Below are positions 35,309 to 47,300 of a DNA stretch of 64,000 nucleotides, in pieces; positions within the stretch are counted from its first letter, which is position 1; every line of letters begins with the position of its first letter. The DNA is from Brasenia schreberi. Taxonomy: Eukaryota > Streptophyta > Magnoliopsida > Nymphaeales > Cabombaceae. The notes under the pieces are model-generated. The model was not told the origin of the DNA. It searched no databases and worked only from the letters and a program-made list of their open reading frames with translations. The position numbers were made by a program, and so were the translations under genes. The DNA lies in contig JAYKKT010000061.1 in the NCBI GenBank assembly GCA_036023115.1, forward strand, positions 11,777,501 to 11,841,500, read 5' to 3'.

Positions 35309-38300
35309 ACATTGATACATTAGAAATTAAATTAAATTTTCCCATGGTGGCGCCAAAGGGCATTTAGAAGAATTTGAAAGAGCGCCCTTACTAATTAGGA
35401 ATGCTTCTCAACAGTAACCAATTATTGCTTTGCAATTTCATCACCAATTGAGCCCTGCATCTTGATGAGGTTTCACCCTCGCGTTGCGAGCAGTCGCAGT
35501 CCCGGATAAAAGAGCGGGTTGCATCATGTAGTCTACAGCCAGCTTGGATCATGTACACCGTCAATAATCCGAAGGTAAGCGTGATTCGGCGGGAACAGTT
35601 GGAAGGTGACCGCATAGTAAGTCCTCGCGTCGCAGCCTTTAGTTGACTTCACCTCGTGCGGGGAAAAGCCTTCGTCATGGTTAAGGGTTTCCATCGCCAT
35701 TGAAGTATGGTGACCAAGTATAGAGGGGAGGCATCCCGCAGTAATATAGATACAAGATCACGAAGTGGGCGTTTTGTGTTTAATCACAACTCTCCATATC
35801 TAAGATGCTCAACGTACAGAATATTGAGATATAGATGCATGATCATGAGTTGGGCATTTTGTGTCTAATCACAACTCTCTATATCTGAGACGCTCAACGC
35901 ACAAAATGTTAAAGATGATACCTTTAGCGTATTACAATGCCAAATTATATAGCTCACCTGGCATTTTATTTTTCCAATAGAGGATCATGGAAGCTATTCC
36001 AGCAGATGGTGAAGCAGCAGGAGGTGCTGGAGGCAGTTATTCATATGATGCTTTGAAGAGGTTGGACAAGCTTTGGGCCAGTATTTGCTCTTCATCACAA
36101 CCTGGTATGTCTCTTGAACTACTATTATTCCAACTTCCAAGTATGCTTCTAAAGGTTCTTTCAGAAAATTAGGAACTGATGAGTCATAATATCATGTGAG
36201 GTAACCAATAGGTTCATCAGCATGGTATTATTAACAGATTGGATATACTCCTGGTTCTGTTGATATGTTGTCCTCAACATCTATGTTTTCTTCCATCGTC
36301 TCTAAACGTTTAAAAGAAGAAGAAGAAGAAGAAGAAGAAGAAGATATGGTTGGAATATGTTGTGGTTACTGGAGACAGTCATGTTATATGTTTTTCGTCA
36401 TCTACTGGTGATTGGTAGGAGATCCTTGTGATAATTTTTCACGTGTACTTCTCTAGAATTTCAAACGAATATACGCTTATTTAGTTGAGTATTCGTTTTT
36501 ACTATCAACAACAACAACGCTAACAATTGTGAAAATTCACAAGCAGGATAAATTTCCTTTAATTTCACAGTGTGCACAAATTAAATCCTTAAAATAATGA
36601 CAGATGTATAACTTGCAGAAATGATTAGACCTAATGAGGTTGTTAGGAGGCTTGCTGGTTCGTGCTGGTTTTCTAGTCGAGATGATGGAGCATCATTTGA
36701 ATTCGATGTCTTAGTCTGTGGTGGTACATTGGGGGTCTTCATAGCTACAGCCTTGAGTTTTAAAGGTCTTAAAGTAGGAATTATTGAAAGAAACCTGGTG
36801 AAAGGGGTAAGCTATTTCTTGATCTCATGCATCTTAAACTGCAAAGTTCTTCAATAATGTTAAGGCTAAAATGGCGCTTGAATACAGAGAGAACAAGAGT
36901 GGAATATTTCTAAGAAGGAATTATTAGAACTGGTCCAAGCAGGCATTCTGTTAGAAAGTGATGTAGAACAGGTTATCATCGCTAAGTTTAATCCTGTAAG
37001 TATTCAACATTCTGGTTTTTTATGGACTAATGTTGGATACTAAGAAGGGTGTGCTTGATGATTATGTAACATATTTATTATTTCACTTGCAACATTTCTT
37101 ATCTAATCGATGCAGAATAGATGTGGATTTGAAGGGAAAGGTGATATTTGGGTTGAAGATATCCTTAATCTTGGTGTTTCGTGAGTATCAATTCTTTCTT
37201 CATCTGCCTTTCCATTTGAGATCACAATATTGCTTTGAGTACTGTTATGAAGTTTCTGCTGTATTTCTTTTTTCTATTTACTTTTCAAGCCGATGATGAG
37301 CTGTTCCAACTTTCATAAAATAATTTTGTTCAAGAGAACTATTTGACAAGATCAATGCAGAGTTGATTCACCAAGACTAGCACTACATTGGGTAACCATA
37401 GCAACCATAGCTCAGTTAAGTTCAGCTGTTGAGGGATTTGAAAATAGAAAAGACAGTCCAAGATCCAAATCAATTCACTAATATCACCAATCTTCCCGCA
37501 TTCCTTTCATATATAGTAGGAATAACTTTTCAGGTCATCTACATTTATTGCAGCTCAATATCTGTTTCCCCCAATTTAACCAACCCCACATTGTCAACTT
37601 TCCCATCCAGTTATCAGAAAGAATCAATGTGTCGAGAAAATACAAAAGATATATTAAATAACAATTACTATTGGTGAAAACTACAAAGAAAACAAGAGGG
37701 GGAGAAGGGGCCATCTGATCTTCTTCCTCCTCCTCCTAAGCAGCAATCGTTGATAATAATAATAAGGTTAATAAAAGAAAACAAAGAAAAGTTGTGGAGG
37801 ACAGTGACTATCTCATTCTTCTCGTGCTCTTCTTCAGGACATGGATCCCTTTGAAGAGCTAATGCAATACAGAGGTTTTTCATCAGATACAACCTATACA
37901 ATTATGAAGAAATCTATGAGCAACACCAAATTGCAATATTGCACATATATGAAGGATGAGGGATTAAGGACGTCATAGGAGTGAGAACTTTGTTCATACA
38001 TTCGTGATACTGGCAGTCACTTGGGAGACACCTTAAAATGGATCCTTCACCACCAGTTCAGCATTGTCGTGAATAAGACTTCTCTGGAACACTGAATCTA
38101 ACCAACTTGGTGTGGATAAAGGCACCGTTAAAATTTAACTTGAATTCACCAAATCTTTCATAGTCATAGGCGCTATTCAATAAATCCTAGGGCATGCCAA
38201 GGTAAGTGTCAAGGATGATCAAGTTCCAATGTGATATAGCCTAGATTGGCACCATGCCATTGCACAAATATTTCAATTCTTGAAAATAGGGACATTTTTT

Positions 38301-41300
38301 TCATCTTGGTACCGCTGGATGGTTTTGACTCAATCCTGCAGGCGGTGGGTCGACATTGGTTTGCATCTAGTAAGACACCTATCTGTCTAACCATCATTAG
38401 TTACAGTGCTAAGTTTCTTCTTCCATAATCTGCTACCATCATCAATCTCCTTATGTTAACAATTGATGAAAGAATTTCACAAAAGATTTTTGTATGAGCA
38501 TTTCTTCATAAAATACTTGGGTTTCTCATACTTAACTATTCTTGATGCTTAATATTGTTTATTTTGAATTTATCCTGTTCTAAAGATGCTTAAGTGTGAC
38601 AGGCTTGAAAAGTATTGGCTAGAAAGTTCTATTTTCGTTCCTCACACATATCCTTTCAAATTTTTAACGAATGGCAAAACCCAACAAGGATTTTATTACT
38701 ATTTGCTACCACACAAAACTGATAGTATTTGCTATAATTTTGTGCATGCAGACCGGTGAAACTGATAGAAGCCATGAGAAAGCGGTTTATAGATTCTGGT
38801 GGAACCATCTTCGAGGGTTGTAGCATATCTACTGTATTTATATATGATGATGCTGTGGTAAGAGTTACAACATGAAGATGACTATATTTATGTGATCTTT
38901 GTATCTGGTCTTAAATTCACAAAGTGTGCAAGTTGTTTTATATGAGCTGCTCGATAAGTTCATAATTATTGAGGAGTAGAACTTAAAAGTGCCCATTAAT
39001 CAAAGGATTTATGCAAACCAGATCTCATTATGTTTGAGATGTATAAGTAGTTTGTCTGTGCAGATAGTTTGACTTCTTTTGCTTATTAGTCAAAAACTGA
39101 GCAAAACAGGTCGTGATAAGGGCATATAATGTGAAAACTACATAAACTTCTTGTCTTTTTGGTTCCTGAAGTATAACCGATGTAAAATAAAATAATAAAT
39201 TCCTCATTTCCACAAAGTTACTAACAAAATCATACTCTTTTTCTTGAAAGAGAGCCCTCTGGTAATCAAACTATTTCAGGAATAATCTCAAGAATCATCC
39301 ACTAAATGAGATGGAAATTCCAAATTCTTAGGCTTATTGCGCTGACAAGACAGTGGACTTCTACTTCAAGGCTTGATGTAATGGAGTTATGGAGTAAAAA
39401 CTCATCGCAGATACTTCTTTTGAGCTACATGTAGATGCAATTCCTCATGTAAGAAAATATTATTCACCAAACCTCTCGAAAGAGAGGATTTTACATATAT
39501 AAGGCTTACTTATCTTAGTGTACAGGAGAGAATATTATATAGGAGGAGGCATCAGCAGAAAGGCCCTCCAAATGGCTAGATTTCTAGCCGCTGGAGGGTG
39601 CCCAACAGCTAGTTGAGACCTCTCGCCGCTGGGTCTTCTTCAACAAAACATAAACTAAAAGAAATTAAAAATAAAAGAGAAATGCACATGAGTAAAATAC
39701 ATAGTGTGCCCAATATGCACAATGTACATTTTTAGCACCCTTCCTCAAACTGATGGTGTTATTACCAAAAGTTTGTTAACTAAGAACTGAAACCATAGAG
39801 TTGAGTGCTTGAATGACTTGATGAAAACATATGTAGCTCAACAAGGTGTAGCTTCTCCATTCAGCCTTAAAACACATTAACATCATCAAACACATTAACA
39901 TCATCAGTTGTCTCCTATGTTTCTCTTTTTGTTTCTTTGCTCAAATTTATGTCGGATTTGTTATCCTTTATTTTAATGCCTGCAAGAAAACTTCAACAAA
40001 AGTAATTAAGATCCTGAAATAAAATAATACAAACCTAAAACCTAACAAGTTCCTAATCTTAAAAATATCAAGTAAGATCCTAAGAATTAAAGATATTTCT
40101 GAAATATTTCTCTAAAAACATAAGAAAAAGTTTCTTTAATAAAAACCATTAATCACCTATGTATGATTTCTAATAAGTTCACGAGTCACAACAACTAACG
40201 ACATTACAAAAGGCCAAGGTGCATTAATATGATAAACAAACACCAACCAAGCTTAAGACAGAACTCGAACCAATAAGCTTTAAGGCTAACCTGAAACCCA
40301 AACTTTTAAGGCTAAATTTGAACCTTCCATAAACAAGCTTTAATGCTAAGCTCAAACTCAAGCTTTAAGGCTAAACTTAAACCATCTATAAACAAGCTTT
40401 AAGGCTAAACTCAAACTCGAGCTTTAAGGCTAAACTTGAACCTTCCAATCAATCACATTAAAAAAACACCAAGGCCCTTAAACAACTTGCAAGCCCAAGC
40501 GTGACTATGAATCCAAGAATAATAAGAGAATCCAACAAAATGCTCAAAAGGTGATTTTAAATATATGAGTACATTTATAATCAAGAAAGCAATCTTATAA
40601 ATCCAATATTTTTGAAGAGTATTTTCAATATAAAAGGGTTTTGTCTCATAAAAACAATATTTGATAATTTTTGTATATATTCTTAAATATTTTGACTCAT
40701 AATAAGATATGCAAATCTTTGATGAGTGACCCCTTAAACCAATGTCATTCGTATACAAATGCTCAAGATACACCAAGACCAAATGAATAATCAATAGTCA
40801 AAGCAAGACTCCTTTTATGCATGTCCTTTTTGAAAAATAATTATCTATATTAAGCACAACAAAGTTATTGTAGTCAAGATATGCCATCCAAAACAACTAA
40901 GGCCAACAACATATAGGATATCATTATCTCAATCCCAACTGAAGCAACTTAAAACAAAGGCCTTCAATAAACAACCAACAATAATGACATATAGCCTGAT
41001 GGAGATCTTAATCACATACATATATAACTTATTGTCTAACAAACAATGCTGTCTCATAAAATTGACATCGAACAATCGATCCAACAAATATTAAAAACAA
41101 GTTAGAAGGAACACACCTGGATGATTTCTACCCAAATGCCAAAAGAAAAAAACCAGGTGCCAACATCATATGACAGATGTGGAGCATGGCCAATGCAAGG
41201 TGGCTGATCATCTCCAATCGATGGGCTTCCGGCTGATGATGAGCTTGAACCATACCGCTGCAAGGTTCTGGTTCTAATTCTGCACTCAATGCAGCAGCCT

Positions 41301-44300
41301 TGGTCATTGTGTGGGTCAACAACGAACAAGTTGTAGTGTAATTGTTCAATTTTTCTGCATCAATAGGGTACATCAGATGTTGTTGCTCGGTCTCCTGCTG
41401 TTCCATACAACAACAAACATTCTTGAGCTTGGTCCTTGGCTCGGTAACTCGATAATTCACACAATTCTGAATGTCTCCCTTGTTCTTATATATGGGTATA
41501 AGTGTACTCGCTCTCCATTCTTCGGGCATCTTTTGGTTTCTCCATATTTCATTAAATAGTCTTGTGAGCCAAGTGATTTATATTTCTCCTAGTATTTTCT
41601 AAACTTCTATAGGAATATTATTTGGTCCTACCGATTTACCACCCTTCATATGTTTAAGAGCCTCTTTGACTTCATTCTTTTGAATACGTCGGTAGAAATT
41701 GTGGTTTATATACTTTTATGATTTGGCTAACTCTCCTAAGCTAATACTAACATCTTTATTTTCATTAAAAGGCTTATAAAAATAGTTTTTCCATCTATTT
41801 CTTATATCATCATTTGCTACTAGAATTTTTTCATCCTCGTCCTCTAACATAATTAAGATCTTTAGTTTTCTTATCTCTAGTCCTGACTATCCTAATAATA
41901 TCTCTTTCACCCTCTTTTGAGTTGAGTTTTTTATATAAATCCTCCCAAATTTTAACTTTTGCTCTACTGACGGCCATTTTCGCTTCTTTCTTTGTTTTCT
42001 TATAAGGCTCTAAAGTTTCACTAGTTTTCTTAGCATAATGTAATTTGTAACATACCCTCTTTGTCTTGATTTTATTTTGCACTACTTCACTCCACCACCA
42101 AGCTTATTTTTATACCGGTACACCTCCCTTAGATACACCTAACACATCTTTCGCCACTTTCCTAATATGTATAGTCATATTGTTCCACATATCACAAGGT
42201 ATACCAACATAATTTCAAGCATCTCCTTGAAGGACTTTATGTTTAAATATACCTTCTTTCTCGCTTTTGATGTTCCACCATTTAGTCCGAATAGCTCGAT
42301 GCACTCTTTTCTTCTTTGTCTATTTTTTTATTTGTAAATCCATAACTAAAAGTCGATGTTGGGTGGTTAAACTTTTTGCTGGAATTACCTTGCAATCTTT
42401 ACAACACGCTCTATCTTTTTTTCTACAAATAAAGTAATCAATTTGTGTTTGTGATAAGCCACTCTTGTAAGTAATTAAATGTTCATCTCGTTTTTTGAAG
42501 ATTGTATTGACTAGAAATAGATCAAATGCCATAGCAAAATTTAAAATCTCCCTACCTTGCTCATTTATATCTCCAAAACCAAAGTTTTCATGAATACCTT
42601 GATATCCTAATTCCTCTTTACCGACATGTCCATTTAAGTCTCTTCCTAAACAAATCATCTCCCTTTGTGGAATCCTTTGAATCACCTTATCTAACTCTTC
42701 CCAAAAAGTTGTCTTTATACTATCTTCTAGTCCTACTTGGGGTGCGTAAGCACAAACTATATTCAAAACCTCTACTCCTAACACTAATTTCAACATCATG
42801 ATTTAGTCACCATATCATTGTATGTCTACTACAGTAACTACACTATCATTTAAATCTTTATTTATAATAATACTAACTCCGTTTTGAGCTTTTTCCTTAC
42901 CTGAGTACTATAATTTAAAACCCTTATTCTCTATCTCCTTTGCTTTTTCTCCAACCTATAAATATTTGTCGATCAAAGGTTGATGCGGCACGAATCAATA
43001 TCACCAAGTCGCCAAGAGTCAAATGACATTCACTCACGAATGTCTATCTTCAAGAATGATTAACAAGAGCGGAAGCACATACAAAACAAGTCAAGAAGCA
43101 GTGCACTGCATGATTTATTCATTGAATGAAGTAGTATATATAGGCATTTTACAAGGTGTTAGAATGAGAGACAAGAGAGAGTGAGAAGGGCTAGTGCTGG
43201 TCCCCCAGCACTAGTCGTTGGGATCCCCAACGGTTGGTCTTCTATTACGGTGGCACGGGCCCTACAGGCTCGTGCACCTATTACATTAACACCCCCCCTC
43301 AAACTTACGGGGTATACACTAAAAGTTTATCTAATAAAAACTGAAACCGAGAAGCTGAAAGGGATTTAGTGTAGAAATCTGCGAGCTGCATCTCAGATGT
43401 GACATAACAAAGTGAGATCTTCTTATTGAGGCATTCTTCACGAACAAAGTGACAGTCCATCTCGATATGTTTGGTCCGCTCATGAAAGGTGTTGTTGGAG
43501 GCAATGTACATGGCGCTTTTGTTGTCACAATACATGATGGTGGGGTGTTTGACATGGACCCCCATGTCTGCGAGAAGGGCTGTGATCCAAGAAATCTCTA
43601 TCGCAGCTGTAGCCATGGCTCGACTAAGTCACACAGACACTTCTAAGGGGTGGAGTGTCGACCTCGACACTGGTGCGACACCGACACCGACATCGTGTCG
43701 GGTGCGGCATGGCAAAAAAAAAATGTTGCAAAAAAAAGAATTTTTTTTTGTAACTCACGGTTAAATGAGTCCGGATAATGAAGATTGATTTGTGTATTAT
43801 GATGAAATTAGTAGTTGTTTATCATTTATATGTTTTGCTTTAATATAAACTTATAAAGTTGTGTACTTGCTATTGTAGTTTTATATCATATTAGCTTTAA
43901 TGATTTTGGGTGCGAACAATTGGTTTCTTATTACTCAATCTAATTGGATTCTTGACTCCATACTGTATGCCTTTGCACATAATAATCTTTGTCACCAAAC
44001 ACATTTAAAGACCAGGAACATTACCTGATCAATAGAACAAAAGAGTATGACATCGCTAGTGGATCCTAGCACAAATACTAGTATATGTTATATCCTACTA
44101 AAGATCTCGAAACTCTTTGAATCCATAACTTCGATATTTTGTAGCTCATAAAATCATTGTAAGTTTCAGATCATTATGTGAGAACTTGCTAATTGATACC
44201 TATGTGCACCCAAAATTATCAAATACTAGTTGTATTATGATTGATTTATTTAGGTTGAATATTATATATAATATATAATATTATATACCCTAGCCGTTTC

Positions 44301-47300
44301 GCCGCACCCAAAATTTTTGAAATTTGCCGTATCCCGCACCCGCACCCGTGTGACATAGTGGCTCGATACTCGACTTCTGTGGATGAGAGGGACACCTTCT
44401 GTTGCTTTTTGCACTTCCAGGAAACAAGAGATTCACCTAAAAACACACAAAAACCAGTCGTAGAGTGCCTATTGTTGACATCTCCATCCCAATCAGCATC
44501 CGTATATATAGATAAATCAAAAGATGAAGAGGAAGTTAAGAGGACCCCCTTGTGGGCAATGTTTCTAATATATCGAATAATGTGCAAGACAACACTCATA
44601 TGAACATAAGTAGGTGCCTGTTGAAATTGACTGGCTGTGTGTACTGCATGAGAAATATATGGTCTAGTAATGGTGAGATAAGTGAGTGCACCTATGAGCT
44701 GTCGATAAGGGGTGGGATCCTCTAATTTCTCACCATCAGTGGAACGTAGTTTGGTGCCTAGGACTTCAGGTGTGTCAACAATCTTAGTATCTATAATACC
44801 ATATCTTTCAACAATATCATTAGCAAACTTTGTTTGAGACATAAAGTATCCATAATTATTTTGGGTTATCTCAATTCCTAAGAAGTAATTCAACAAGCCC
44901 AAGTCTTTCATATCAAATTCATGATGAAGATTAAGTTTAACTTCAGCAATGCCTACTGCATCACTGCCTGTGATGATCATGTCATCCACATACAAGAGCA
45001 AGATAACAATGCCAGATTTTGTTTTCCGTACAAACAATGCAGTATCAGTATAGCAAGTCACAAAATTATATAAGTACATGAATTTTTCAAATCGGTCAAA
45101 CCAAGATTTCGAGGCTTGTTTTAGACCATACAAAGTCTTTCTTAATTTAAGTGCATGACCAGGAGGGAGAGTGACACCAGGAGGAGAACTCATGTAGACT
45201 TCTTCATTTAAGTAGCCATTCAAGAAAGCATTCTTGACATCAAGTTGATATATGTTCCATGCTTGATTGCACTAATGGTTATGAGAATTCTAATTGTGGT
45301 CATTCTAGCTACTGGGGCAAAGGTTTCATCATAGTCAATTCCATATTCTTGGGCATAACCTTTAGCAACTAGTCTAGCCTTGTATCTCTCAATGTGACCG
45401 TTGCTGTGAGTTTTGATTTTATATACCCATCGACATCCAATGACTTTCTTATCTTTTGGCAAGGGTGCAACTATCCATGTCTGAGCCTTGTCTAGGGCGT
45501 TGAGTTCATCTTTCATAGCATCTTCCCATTCTGGAATACCTTTAGCTTGATGATAAAACCTAGGTTCCTTAACTTGACGAAGGGTGGCAATCAAATTTCT
45601 TTGTTGTGGTTCAAAAGATTCATATGACACAAATCGCTGAGGAGGTCTTGAAACCCTAGGTTCTAAGCTTGTAATATCAGGTTCCATGTGGGCTTCATTG
45701 GTGGTTCTAGGTCGTCTTGTATAATGTGAGGGGAAGGGTTCGACAGTTGACCGAGTATCAACAGTGGTGTGTGAAATCTCATTGTTTTCAATATGATCTC
45801 CTTGAATGTCTTTGATGATCTACTGAGTCACAATCATTATCTTCTTCTAGCTCAAAGACATCTTGCGGAGTGAATGGTTCTGAATTTTTCAGGGATTTAG
45901 ACTCATAATAAATATCATTCTCAAAAAATTTCACATCATTGGATACGTACAATTTGTCTTCTATAGGATCAAAACACCTATACCCTTTTTGTCAATGCCA
46001 TAACCAAGAAAGACACATTAAATAGCTCTAGGTGACAATTTGTCATTCTTGTCTGTATACACGAAACATCTACCTCTAAAAACCCTAAGTCTTTCATAAT
46101 ATGGAGGAATGTTCTATAATTTTTCGAAAGGTGAAGTATTCTCAAGGTTAGAGGAAGACATTCTATTTATAAGATATATTGTGGTAAGAGTAGCTTTGGC
46201 CCATAAGCATTTAGGAACCTTACTAGCAATTAACATAGTTCTACAAGTTTCAATAATATGCCTATGTTTTCTTTTCGCTAGACCATTTTGTTGAGGTATT
46301 TTAGTGCATGATTTTTTGTGAATAATACCATTAGTTTCAATAAATTTATGAAATTCATTAGACATGTATTCTTCTCCCGAATCGGATCTAAAGATTTTAA
46401 TGGTTGCTCCAAATTGGTTTTTGATCATATTACAAATTTTTCAAATACTTCGGATTTGTGTTTTAAGAGATATATCCATGTAAATCGAGTAAAGTCATCC
46501 ACAAAAATCACATAGTATTGCAATCCTCCTTTAGAAACAATGGGCGTGGGGCCCTAAACATCCGAATGTATTAAATCAAAAGCTTTCTTTGGTACATAGT
46601 TTCTTTCTTCAAAAGGAAGGTGATGCATTTTTCGAAGAATACAATCATTACATTCAAAATTTTTCTCTCTAATGCTTTTCATCAAAGGAATGTTACACAA
46701 TTTTTGAGAGTCCAAGTGTCCAAGTCTTTTATGCCATAGCATAGCATCTTGGGTTATGTTACAAAAACCCAAATTTGGCATAACAAGATAGTCTATTTTG
46801 TATAGTCCACTTTCTCTATGGCCTTGACCAATCACCTTCTTCGATAGGTGATCCTGCACCACACAATGTTTGGATGAGAAAGTGACTAAACAATTGTTAT
46901 CACATATTTGAGCAACGGAGAGTAGGTTTAAATTAAGTTTAGGTATAAAACTCACATTTTGAATTTTAAAGTTTTGTTTTTCAAGGTTTCCTAATTTTTT
47001 GATTTGAAGTTTTGTTCCATCGGCCGTAAACACATGCTTTCCAATGGTTTCACAAGAATTAATTAAAGAATCTTCACTATGTGTCATATGAAAAGATGCA
47101 TCGGAATCTAGAAATCAAGACATACCTTGCGAAGTAGCTAGAGCATTCCCGGAGATGCTTGCTTTTTCTTTAAAAATTTCTTCTATGTATGCTTTGATAT
47201 TGTTGGGCAAGACTCCTCCTTCTTTCACGGCTCCCACGTTCCCACCTCTTTTTCGAAGTAGAGGACAAGTGGTTTTAATGTGTCTACTTTCCTTGCAATA

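Larger units (their letters stand above)
35154..35980 (+). other. intron 1 of the lycopene cyclase-like gene
   Basis: The donor is CAA|GTTAGA and the acceptor is CCAATAG|AGGATC. The intron contains a (GA)36 run (35235-35306), a GC-richer unclassified block (35450-35690) and an 86-bp imperfect tandem duplication (35745-35915). Confidence 0.85.

Noticed and set aside
35172..35363. 63-codon minus ORF with a Ser-Leu repeat
   Set aside because: Translation of the (GA)36 microsatellite inside an intron.
43624..44358. CACTA-type reading of the DNA element (right end can be read as CACTATGTC)
   Set aside because: CACTA elements make 3-bp duplications; here an exact 8-bp duplication fits and the other end does not start CACTA.
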